Origin: Streptomyces resistomycificus
Lineage (GTDB): Bacteria; Actinomycetota; Actinomycetes; Streptomycetales; Streptomycetaceae
Assembly: GCF_001514265.1 (NCBI RefSeq)
Contig: NZ_KQ948992.1
Coordinates: 550,696 to 614,695 of the forward strand
Length of the DNA stretch: 64,000 bases
Reading direction: 5' to 3'
Part shown: positions 35,961 to 43,083 of the stretch, piece after piece
Layout of the letters: every line of letters starts with the position of its first letter
Numbering within the stretch: the first letter of the stretch is position 1
The notes under the pieces: generated by a model
The model's database searches: none
Told to the model about the DNA's origin: nothing
The model's input: only the letters and a program-made list of their open reading frames with translations
Position numbers and translations under genes: made by a program

Positions 35961-36143
35961 TTATGGCTGCTCGGGCCTGTCGCGATCCACGCCGAGTTGG
36001 CCTTCGATGCGCTGCTGCGCGTCGTCGACCTGCCTCTCGTGCTTGTCGCCCGTCCTCTCGTTGGCCTTCCGTTCCGCGGCGTCGGACATGTCCTTGCCCC
36101 TGTTGCCCTTCGCCTGGTGCTTGAACCTGTCGAGGATGCCCAT
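35961..36143 (-). CDS. Small CsbD/MT0933-antitoxin-like protein
   Basis: A 60-residue hydrophilic, charged protein, MGILDRFKHQAKGNRGKDM at the N-terminus and AERKANERTGDKHERQVDDA in the middle. The pattern MGxxDKxKxxA...xKTGxKYxxQVD is that of small actinobacterial proteins annotated as Rv0909/MT0933-type antitoxins or CsbD-like stress proteins; I am not certain which. The ATG at 36143 has a clear AAGGAG seven bases upstream, and the open frame above it has no support. No toxin gene lies next to it. Confidence 0.72.
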   Translation of the reverse strand: MGILDRFKHQAKGNRGKDMSDAAERKANERTGDKHERQVDDAQQRIEGQLGVDRDRPEQP

Positions 36144-36305
36144 CCAGAGCTCCTTCCGGAGGTGACTCGGAATCGACGATACGCCCGACTTGCAACCAAT
36201 GCCCATTTAGGCCCCATATGGTCTGGACCTCTCGGCCGCTACCGTGTGACCGGCACAACCGCCCATGCGGGGGCGGGGACCGGGGAGCAAGGGGAGGGGC
36301 GCACC

Positions 36306-37085
36306 ATGACGCGTCTGAAGCGCGGGCCGAGGGGCGCCGTCAGGACCGGACTCGCGGTGTTCGCCGCTCTGGCGCTCGTCACCGGCTGCGAGAGCCTCGA
36401 AGAGGGCGGTCTGTCGACGGGCAGCGGCGCTCCGGCACCGGTGCCGGACGGTCGCGCCGTCAGCCCGCTGAAGAACCCGGACGGAACCAAGCCGGGCCTC
36501 GGCCCGGTGACGAGCGGGACCGACGAGAGCGCGGCCCGCAAACTCATCGAGTCCCTGCGGACCAAGGGACGCGGGCCCAAGACGGGTTATGACAGGGACG
36601 AGTTCGGCTACGCCTGGATGGACACCGCCGACGGAGTTCCCCTGGCCCGCAACGGCTGCGACACCCGTAACGACCTGTTGCAGCGCGACGGCCAGGGCCT
36701 GCGCTTCCGCTCCGGTTCCGACTGCGTCGTCGTCGCCATGACGCTGCACGACCCCTATACCGGTACGACCATCGAGTGGCGCAAGCAGAAGGCCACCGAG
36801 GTCCAGATCGACCACGTCGTCCCGCTGTCCTACAGCTGGCAGATGGGCTCCTCACGCTGGTCGGAGGGCAAGCGGGAGCAACTGGCCAACGACCCCCTCA
36901 ACCTCATTCCGGCCGAGGGCCGCGCCAACTCCTCCAAGGGTGACTCCGGACCCGCGTCCTGGCTGCCCCCCAACAAGCGGATCCGCTGCGCCTACGCCGT
37001 CCGCTTCACCCAGGTCGCCCTCAAGTACGACCTGGCGGTGACCGCGCCCGACCGGCAGATGATGCTGGAGCAGTGCGGCGACTGA
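36306..37085 (+). CDS. Secreted HNH nuclease lipoprotein (DUF1524/GmrSD-type)
   Basis: A 259-residue exported nuclease. A signal peptide with lipobox-like LALVTGC (Cys near residue 28) suggests lipid anchoring. The C-terminal half is the DUF1524 HNH domain: EVQIDHVVPLSYSWQMGSSRW, ANDPLNLIPAEGRANSSKGD and SWLPPNKRIRCAYAVRFTQV; the DH pair, the Asn of NLIPA and the CAYA region form the catalytic site and typical Cys. Homologues are secreted DNases in actinobacteria. RBS GGGGAGGGG precedes the ATG at 36306. It stands alone. Confidence 0.88.
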   Translation: MTRLKRGPRGAVRTGLAVFAALALVTGCESLEEGGLSTGSGAPAPVPDGRAVSPLKNPDGTKPGLGPVTSGTDESAARKLIESLRTKGRGPKTGYDRDEFGYAWMDTADGVPLARNGCDTRNDLLQRDGQGLRFRSGSDCVVVAMTLHDPYTGTTIEWRKQKATEVQIDHVVPLSYSWQMGSSRWSEGKREQLANDPLNLIPAEGRANSSKGDSGPASWLPPNKRIRCAYAVRFTQVALKYDLAVTAPDRQMMLEQCGD

Positions 37086-37150
37086 GGCCACGGCGGTCGC
37101 CTTCCCCGGCGAAACGGAGACGAGACCACTAGTCCGCTTGGCTGCTGGGC

Positions 37151-37198
37151 CACGAGATCACGAGATCACGAGATCACGAGATCGCGAGATCACGAGAA
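37151..37198 (+). repeat. 8-bp minisatellite (CACGAGAT)x6
   Basis: Six tandem 8-base units CACGAGAT, the fifth with one change (CGCGAGAT) and the last ending AA. The array lies 74 bases upstream of the acetyltransferase start, in its promoter region. Confidence 0.95.
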
Positions 37199-37271
37199 CC
37201 GTCGTGGCCCTCGTCCGCGGCACGGGAAAAACGACTGTCCCGCCGTACGGAACCGCACCTACCGTGACCGC

Positions 37272-38015
37272 ATGGAACTGAAGGTGTCGAGTCTCGCCGA
37301 GCGCCCTGACAAGCACGGCCAGGTCGTCGGAATGACCAGCAGCTGGCCGGAGTTCGTCACCCAGGACCTGGTGGGCGACTCCCACTACGGCCGGATAGCG
37401 ACCGAACTTCCGCAGTACGTGCTGTTCGCCGAGGACGAGCGGGGCGAAGTCGTCGCGCACGCCTACAGCGTGCCGTTCGCCCTCGCCGCCGAAGGCCGTG
37501 GCCAACTGCCTGCCCGGGGCTGGGACGCGGTACTCCTGTGGGCCTTCGCCGACCTGCGCCGGGGCGTCCGCCCGGACACCGTCAGCGCGATCGCCATCAC
37601 CGTGGCCCCGCACGTCCAGGGCCGCGGACTGTCCACCCGCATGCTGTCGGCGATGCGTGACAGCGCACGCGCCCAGGGCTTCAGCGAGGTCGTCGCCCCC
37701 GTCCGCCCCAGCGCCAAGCACCTCGAACCGCGCACCCCGATGGCGGAGTACGCCCACCGCACCCGCCCCGACGGACTGCCCCAGGACCCGTGGCTACGCG
37801 TCCACGCCCGGGCCGGTGCCACCGTCGACTCCGTGGCACCGGCCTCCATGACGGTGTCCGGCTCGCTGGACCAGTGGCGACGCTGGACGGAACTGCCCTT
37901 CGACACCGAGGGCGACGTCGAGGTGCCGGGAGCGCTCGTGCCGGTGCACTGCGAACCGGACCGCGGATACGCGGTGTACGTCGAGCCCAACGTGTGGATG
38001 CGGCATCCCCTGTAA
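37272..38015 (+). CDS. GNAT-like N-acetyltransferase
   Basis: A 247-residue protein with one GNAT core. The acetyl-CoA motif is ITVAPHVQGRGLSTRMLSAM near residue 120, followed by ARAQGFSEVVAPVRPSAKH. The second half (WLRVHARAGATVDSVAPASM, and the YAVYVEPNVWMRHPL end) is conserved in a streptomycete family annotated as GNAT or N-acetyltransferase of unknown acceptor. ATG 37272 is used; the region just upstream carries an 8-bp minisatellite. Convergent with the lipoprotein gene at 38056. Confidence 0.8.
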   Translation: MELKVSSLAERPDKHGQVVGMTSSWPEFVTQDLVGDSHYGRIATELPQYVLFAEDERGEVVAHAYSVPFALAAEGRGQLPARGWDAVLLWAFADLRRGVRPDTVSAIAITVAPHVQGRGLSTRMLSAMRDSARAQGFSEVVAPVRPSAKHLEPRTPMAEYAHRTRPDGLPQDPWLRVHARAGATVDSVAPASMTVSGSLDQWRRWTELPFDTEGDVEVPGALVPVHCEPDRGYAVYVEPNVWMRHPL

Positions 38016-38040
38016 GCCGGTCAGGCCTCGGGGATGCCGC
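38000..38040 (+). terminator. Hairpin at the end of the acetyltransferase gene
   Basis: An 11-bp perfect stem, GCGGCATCCCC (38000-38010, inside the last codons) with GGGGATGCCGC (38030-38040), loop 19 bases. Probably the terminator between convergent genes. Confidence 0.6.
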
Positions 38041-38055
38041 GGTTCACCCGGTGGC

Positions 38056-38847
38056 TCAGCCGAGTTCGTCGAGGTCCAGGACCTCACCGGCGGGCATGCG
38101 CACCGGGACCGGCTTGCCGTAGTCGCCGAAGGTGACGGTGCCCGGGTCCTCGGCGGAGGAGCTGTCGATCCGCAGCACGTACGGCTCGCCCTCCGTGGCC
38201 ACGTACAGCGTGTAGCGGTCCTTGCCGTCCTTCTCGTGCAGGACGATCGCGGGGGTGCCGTCGACGGTGGTGGTCTTGCCCCGGGTCGCGTTCGAGTGGC
38301 CGTCCTCCGCGTCGCCGAGGACGGTGTCCAGGTCGCAGAAGCTCGCGATGTCCTTCGCGTCCGAGCCCTTCGCGGACATCTTGGTCCACTTGCCGGCCAG
38401 CAGCTCCACCGCCGCGTCGGTGTCCGCCTTGGGCTCGCCCTCGCTCTGGGCGCGCAGGAAGGCCTCGTCGTACTTCATGTAGAGGGTGTCGCCGGTGTGG
38501 ACCAGCCGGGCCTCGCCCTGGCCGCCGACGCTCATCGTGCCGGCGCACTCGCCCTGCTTGTTCAGGGCCATGTCGATCCCGAGCGTGCCGCCGCTCTCGG
38601 CGTCGGGTATGTCGCCCGCCATCCGCAGCGACGAGGCGCTGGCGGTCGCGTCGATCGCCCGCACGGCGATCTCTCCGCCGGTCAGTCCCGGGAACGGGCC
38701 CTTCGGTGAGTTCGGCGTGCTCGGCTTGCTCGACCGAGCCGATGTGTCCTGCTTGCTGTCCGCCTTGTTGTCGCCGGGCAGACAGCCGGTGAGCGCGGTG
38801 GTGGCCGCGGCGGCGAGACAGAGGGCGGCAAGTGCGGTGCGACGCAT
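38056..38847 (-). CDS. Lipoprotein, LprG/LppX-like
   Basis: A 263-residue lipoprotein: signal peptide ending in the lipobox ALTGC (Cys near 22), a Ser/Thr/Pro/Lys-rich linker, then a ~200-residue domain with alternating strands (ARLVHTGDTLYMKYDEAFL, GTPAIVLHEKDGKDRYTLYV, EPYVLRIDSSSAEDPGTVTF). The layout resembles the LppX/LprAFG-type lipid carriers of actinobacteria; that assignment is moderate. AAGGAA precedes the ATG. Anchored at the outer face of the cytoplasmic membrane. Confidence 0.78.
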   Translation of the reverse strand: MRRTALAALCLAAAATTALTGCLPGDNKADSKQDTSARSSKPSTPNSPKGPFPGLTGGEIAVRAIDATASASSLRMAGDIPDAESGGTLGIDMALNKQGECAGTMSVGGQGEARLVHTGDTLYMKYDEAFLRAQSEGEPKADTDAAVELLAGKWTKMSAKGSDAKDIASFCDLDTVLGDAEDGHSNATRGKTTTVDGTPAIVLHEKDGKDRYTLYVATEGEPYVLRIDSSSAEDPGTVTFGDYGKPVPVRMPAGEVLDLDELG

Positions 38848-38873
38848 GGGGATTCCTTGGTGAGTACGCGGTT

Positions 38874-38981
38874 GGATGTGGTGCGGTGCAGTGCGATGTG
38901 GTGCTGCGTGGTGCGGTGCGGCGGCGCGATGTGGTGCGGCGGCGCGGCGTGGTGCGAGGTGGCGCGGCGTGGCGCGCGTGA
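38874..38981. repeat. GTGGTGCG low-complexity tract
   Basis: The gap upstream of the lipoprotein gene is almost entirely made of short variants of GTGGTGCGGTGCGGCGGCGC. It has no coding signal and probably contains the lipoprotein promoter at its left edge. Confidence 0.75.
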
Positions 38982-39014
38982 CGGGCTGTGGCCGCGCGCC
39001 GGGCAGCGGTGGTG

Positions 39015-39707
39015 TCAGCCGGTCTTCTTCCAGTCCTTACAGCCCGACGTCTTGAAGAAGGCGTCGGAGGAGCTGATGGTCACGACGGCCGTGCCGGTGA
39101 CGTTGTCGTTCGCGATGATGGAGTCCAACGACTGTTCGGCGTCCTTGCCGCGCTCCCAGTAGCAGGAGTCGTCGGCGTTGCCGGTGGACTTGTACGTGCC
39201 GGGCGCGACGTCGGCGCCGACTCTGAACATGCCGCCGTCGCCGTCCATCCTGGCGGCGGGGGAGCCCTTCGCCTTCAGGTCGACGGCCTCCCAGTCGTTG
39301 CAGTCGCTCGACTTGAAGAGCTTGTCGGTGGCCTCGATGGTGACGTAACTGGTGCCCATGACGTTGTCGTTGGCCAGCAGCGAGTCCATCTCGCCCGAGG
39401 CGTCCTTGGCCCGCTCCCAGTAGCACAGGCCGTCGCTGTTGCCGGTGGTGCGGTAGGTGCCGGGCTTGACGTCCGTGCCGACCTCGAAGTCGCCGCTCCC
39501 CGAGAACGCGACCTTCTTCTCCGCGCCCTTGGCCGTCCCAGACTCCTTGCCCTTCTTGGCACCGGGCTTGCCCTGCGCGGACGTCGAAGAGCCCTTGCCG
39601 CTCTTGACGGAACCGCTGTCCCCGCTGTCTCCGGCGTTCGCCGAGACCACACCGATCACAACGACTCCGACAACGGCGCCCAGCGCGACCTTGCCCTTCA
39701 TGCCCAT
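39015..39707 (-). CDS. Exported protein with two tandem ~65-residue repeats
   Basis: A 230-residue protein with an N-terminal hydrophobic segment (VALGAVVGVVVIGVVSANA), a Lys/Ser/Gly linker and two copies of one domain. Copy 1 runs from GDFEVGTDVKPGTYRTTGN to LFKSSDCNDW, copy 2 from GMFRVGADVAPGTYKSTGN to FFKTSGCKDW; both contain CYWERAKD or CYWERGKD, xxDNVxGT and a closing Cys, so each probably has one disulfide. Such PGTYRT-CYWER domains are common in streptomycete secreted proteins of unknown function. GGAGGGG precedes the ATG at 39707. Divergent from the methylase-like gene. Confidence 0.83.
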   Translation of the reverse strand: MGMKGKVALGAVVGVVVIGVVSANAGDSGDSGSVKSGKGSSTSAQGKPGAKKGKESGTAKGAEKKVAFSGSGDFEVGTDVKPGTYRTTGNSDGLCYWERAKDASGEMDSLLANDNVMGTSYVTIEATDKLFKSSDCNDWEAVDLKAKGSPAARMDGDGGMFRVGADVAPGTYKSTGNADDSCYWERGKDAEQSLDSIIANDNVTGTAVVTISSSDAFFKTSGCKDWKKTG

Positions 39708-39784
39708 GGCTGTGTCCCCTCCCCACGTGGCGACCACCGCTGCTCGGCTGCCGCTCGTTCGCTGGGTCAATAAGAGCAGAGCCT

Positions 39785-39808
39785 GTGAACCGAGTCAACA
39801 CGGTTCAC
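39785..39808. promoter_or_regulatory. Inverted repeat GTGAACCG-N8-CGGTTCAC, candidate operator
   Basis: Perfect 8-bp arms with an 8-base spacer, between divergent genes and 110 bases upstream of the GTG at 39918. The same hexamer (GTGAAC/GTTCAC) at the same 18-base pitch recurs inside the downstream gene. A GTGTACAC palindrome follows at 39819-39826. Confidence 0.6.
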
Positions 39809-39917
39809 ATCGTGCTGTGTGTACACGGCCGTGAAGGGGTAGATCTTGAGTACGTCGGTATGCTCGACGCCACACAGGGACGCGCAGGACGACGCGGTAC
39901 GACGAGGGGAGCCGGCG

Positions 39918-42269
39918 GTGCAGGACAACGCAACAGAGGTGACCGCCGCCGGGATCGCACGGCTGGCCGGCGTCGGCCGTGCCGCCGTCAGCAACTGGCG
40001 CCGTCGGCACGCCGACTTCCCCAAGCCGGTCGGCGGCACCGAGACCAGCCCCTCCTTCGCACTCGCCGAGGTCGAGGCATGGCTGCGCCACCAGGGCAAA
40101 CTCGCCGAAGTCCCGCTGCGCGAGCGCGTCTGGCAGCAACTCGCCGGCCACCCCCAGGGGCCCGTCACGGCCCTCACCCACGCCGGCTGTGGCCTGCTCC
40201 TGATCCACGACCGCCCCACGGTCTGGCTGGAGGTGAGCGCCGGCTCCGACGAACGGCTGGCCGCGATGCTGCCGGGGGCACTGGAGCAGGTGCTCGTGCC
40301 GCGCTTCGGCGCGCTGCGGAGTGGCCGGGGCGGAGGCGTCAGGGGTGTTCACACGCCGTCGGGTGTGAACTCGCCGGATTCCATGAACGGATCGGGAGTC
40401 GTGAACACCGGCGAAACCGCTCACGCCTCCGCGGGCTCAGCCCGCCGCCACTCCGCGAAACCTGTTCACGGCCCGACGCCGGTTCACGGCCCGGCCCCAG
40501 TTCACAGCCCGACCCCGGTTCACAGCCCGCCCGCTGTGAACACCTCGCCCGTCGCAAACAGCGGCGCAGACGTCAACACCCCCGGCCACCCGGCCGGCGA
40601 GCTCGACACAGGTACCGCCGCCCCCGCCCCCCACACCACCCCCGCAGTCGTCGCACCCACCGGCCCCGAGCTCCTCCCCTCCGCCCCCCTCCTGCGCGGC
40701 GCCGCCGAACTCGCCGCCGAGCTGGGCGCCCGCCAGGCGTTCGAGTTCCTGCTGGGGCGGCACCTCGACGCCAACCCGCGCCAGTACACGCTCACCCCCG
40801 CCGACCTCGCCGGACTCATGGCCGACCTCGTCGGCCCCGCGGGCACCGTCCTCGACCCGGCCTGCGGTACCGGCGCCCTGCTGCGTGCCGTCACCCCCCG
40901 GCCCGACCAGGAGCTGTACGCCCAGGACAGCGCCCCGGACCTGGCCGCGCTGACCGCGCTCCGGCTCGCGCTGCACGCCCGGGGGACCGTGCGTGCGGCC
41001 GCCGGCGACACCCTGCGCGCGGACGCCCATCCGGGGCTGCACGCCGACGCGGTCCTGTGCCACCCGCCCTTCAACGAGCGCAACTGGGGGCACGACGAAC
41101 TCGCCTACGACCCCCGGTGGGAGTACGGCTTCCCGGCCCGCAACGAGTCCGAACTGGCCTGGGTGCAGCACGCGCTCGCCCGTCTCAAGGACGGCGGCAC
41201 CGCCGTGCTGCTCATGCCGCCCGCCACCGCCTCCCGCCGCTCCGGCCGCCGTATCCGCGCCGACCTGCTGCGGCGCGGCGCGCTGCGTGCGGTGGTCGCG
41301 CTGCCGGTCGGTGCGGCACCGCCGTACAACATCCCGCTGCACCTGTGGGTGCTGCGGCGGCCCGAGCGGGCGCCCGCGCAGCCCGAGGTGCTGCTCGCCG
41401 ACGTGGGGCAGTTCGCGACCGAGGGGCGCGGCGGGCCGGACTGGCGGACGGTGCGGGAGACCGTGCTCGACTCCTGGCGTGCCTTCGACCGGGCCGGAAG
41501 TCTCGACGAACGGCCCGGCCTGGCGCGCTCCGTGCCCGTCATCGAGCTCCTCGACGACGACGTGGACTTCGCGCCGGCCCGCCACCTCCCGCCCCCGACG
41601 GCGGCGGACGGCGCCGAGGCGCTGAGCGCGGTGCGCGAGCGCCTCGGTGAGACCCTGCGGCTGACCACCGACCTCACCCCGCCCCCGGCGGCCACCGCGC
41701 CGCCCGCCCGCTGGCCGCTCACCACGGTCGGTGAACTCGCGCGTGGGGGCGCCCTGGTGATGCGTACGGGCGGAAACGGCGGCCACGCGCGCGTGCCCGC
41801 CCTCACCGACCACGACGTCCTCGCCGGAACGGCCCCCTCGGGGACGCTGGCCGAGAGCGACGAGGAAGCCGTGCTCACGCAGGCCGGCGACGTCGTCGTG
41901 CCGGTGCTGGGCGGCGGCTCGGTCACGCGCGTGATCGACGACGCCACCGCCGGAGCAGCCCTGGGCCGCAACCTCGTGCTGCTGCGCCCCGATCCGTCGG
42001 CGCTCGACCCCTGGTTCCTCGCCGGCTTCCTGCGCGGCACCGCCAACAACCGCCAGGCCAGCAGCTATGCGTCCACCGCCACCCGGCTCGACGTGCGCCG
42101 GCTCCAGCTGCCGCGGCTCCCGCTCGACGAACAACGGCGCTACGGGGCGCGCTTCCGCGCCCTCGACGACTTCGAACAGGCGCTCCGGCACGCGGGCCGA
42201 CTGGGCGAGCAGCTGGTGCGCGGGATGTACGACGGGCTGACGGACGGCACGGTAGCGCCCGGCCGGTGA
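39918..42269 (+). CDS. N6-adenine DNA methylase-like protein with HTH and HsdS-like C-terminus
   Basis: A ~783-residue protein. The N-terminus holds a helix-turn-helix (AAGIARLAGVGRAAVSNWRRR, then FALAEVEAWLRHQGK). A linker (~140-250) has hexapeptide repeats VHGPTP, VHGPAP, VHSPTP. The methylase core resembles HsdM: TLTPADLAGLMADLV, SAM motif LDPACGTGALL near residue 313, and motif IV as CHPPFNERNWG, with His (~382) where Asn or Asp is normal. The last ~150 residues (LGRNLVLLRPD, LDVRRLQLPRLPLDEQRR) look like a type I specificity half-domain. No endonuclease gene adjoins it. GTG 39918 has GAGGGGAG; TTG 39846 is an alternative. Catalysis is doubtful; it may be a DNA-binding regulator. Confidence 0.8.
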   Translation: MQDNATEVTAAGIARLAGVGRAAVSNWRRRHADFPKPVGGTETSPSFALAEVEAWLRHQGKLAEVPLRERVWQQLAGHPQGPVTALTHAGCGLLLIHDRPTVWLEVSAGSDERLAAMLPGALEQVLVPRFGALRSGRGGGVRGVHTPSGVNSPDSMNGSGVVNTGETAHASAGSARRHSAKPVHGPTPVHGPAPVHSPTPVHSPPAVNTSPVANSGADVNTPGHPAGELDTGTAAPAPHTTPAVVAPTGPELLPSAPLLRGAAELAAELGARQAFEFLLGRHLDANPRQYTLTPADLAGLMADLVGPAGTVLDPACGTGALLRAVTPRPDQELYAQDSAPDLAALTALRLALHARGTVRAAAGDTLRADAHPGLHADAVLCHPPFNERNWGHDELAYDPRWEYGFPARNESELAWVQHALARLKDGGTAVLLMPPATASRRSGRRIRADLLRRGALRAVVALPVGAAPPYNIPLHLWVLRRPERAPAQPEVLLADVGQFATEGRGGPDWRTVRETVLDSWRAFDRAGSLDERPGLARSVPVIELLDDDVDFAPARHLPPPTAADGAEALSAVRERLGETLRLTTDLTPPPAATAPPARWPLTTVGELARGGALVMRTGGNGGHARVPALTDHDVLAGTAPSGTLAESDEEAVLTQAGDVVVPVLGGGSVTRVIDDATAGAALGRNLVLLRPDPSALDPWFLAGFLRGTANNRQASSYASTATRLDVRRLQLPRLPLDEQRRYGARFRALDDFEQALRHAGRLGEQLVRGMYDGLTDGTVAPGR
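40347..40541 (+). repeat. 18-bp-periodic GTTCAC/GTGAAC hexamer array within the methylase-like gene
   Basis: Hexamers occur at 40347 (GTTCAC), 40365 (GTGAAC), 40383 (ATGAAC), 40401 (GTGAAC), then 40464, 40482, 40500, 40518 (all GTTCAC) and 40536 (GTGAAC). Within each run the spacing is exactly 18 bases. They encode Val-His/Asn at the start of each hexapeptide repeat. The pair 40347-40370 forms an inverted repeat with 8-bp arms and 8-base spacer, like the promoter site. Confidence 0.85.
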
Positions 42270-42408
42270 CCGGCCAGTGATCAGTACGACAACGGTTCGG
42301 CACAACCCGGGACCGCTTGTCCGTGTCGGCCTATACGCTCGGACTCCCACACCGCACCACCCCCGTCCGTCCGCTTGCCACGTCGGCAACACCGGTCCAG
42401 GAGCAGTC

Positions 42409-43083
42409 ATGTACGGCAACAGCGCGGTGCCGCCGCCGTCCCGCAGCGCGGCCACCGTCATCACTCTGCGCGTGCTGTTCGCCGCCGCCGCTCTCCTTTC
42501 CTGCGGCATGTTCTCCTGCGTTCCGTTGTTCCGGGTCGCCGTCCTGCGCGGTCGCTGGTTCGACTGGGTGGTGGCCTGGGTGAGCCTGCCGGCGTCCATC
42601 GCCTGCCTCGCCGTGGTCGGGTCGCTGCCGGAGGCCGACCGCCGTACGGACGTCGCCCTGGCCCTCGTCCTGTTGATCGGCGCGGGGGCCACCGCGTACT
42701 ACCTGGTGACGGACATTCGCGTGCACGCCCGGACCCGGTGGCCCGCCGGCTACGCACCGCTCCACGCGCCGACCGTCGGCGGGGGCTACGGGCAGACCAA
42801 CCCGGCGGGACCGTACGGCCCTCTGCCGGTCCCGCCCGCCCAGTCCCAGCAGTCCCTGCCGCAACAGCCCTCGCTCCAGCACCCCATGCACCAGCCGCCC
42901 CCGGGAGCCGGGATGCCGGGCTCCCAGACCCCGTCGCCTGCCGGCCCCGCGGTCCCCGCCCCGCCGCCGCAGCGCCCCGCGCCCGCCCGCATCGACCAGG
43001 TGCGCGCCGAGCTCGACGAGCTCAGTGACTACCTGCGCCGCCAGGACGGTCACCACGACGGCGACCACGAGGGCGGAAGGTGA
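42409..43083 (+). CDS. Membrane protein with Pro/Gln-rich tail, partner of the Ser/Thr kinase gene
   Basis: A 224-residue protein with three or four hydrophobic helices in the first ~115 residues (VITLRVLFAAAALLSCGMF, WVVAWVSLPASIACLAVVG, DVALALVLLIGAGATAYYL), a Pro/Gln/Gly-rich cytoplasmic stretch (SQQSLPQQPSLQHPMHQPP), and a charged C-terminal helix (RIDQVRAELDELSDYLRRQD). AGGAG precedes the ATG at 42409. Its stop overlaps the kinase GTG (GTGA), so it is translated together with the kinase and may be its membrane partner or substrate (inference). Confidence 0.78.
   Translation: MYGNSAVPPPSRSAATVITLRVLFAAAALLSCGMFSCVPLFRVAVLRGRWFDWVVAWVSLPASIACLAVVGSLPEADRRTDVALALVLLIGAGATAYYLVTDIRVHARTRWPAGYAPLHAPTVGGGYGQTNPAGPYGPLPVPPAQSQQSLPQQPSLQHPMHQPPPGAGMPGSQTPSPAGPAVPAPPPQRPAPARIDQVRAELDELSDYLRRQDGHHDGDHEGGR

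Noticed and set aside
37151..37198. 8-bp array as a CRISPR remnant or origin iterons
   Set aside because: Units are contiguous without spacers, too short, and no replication gene is near.
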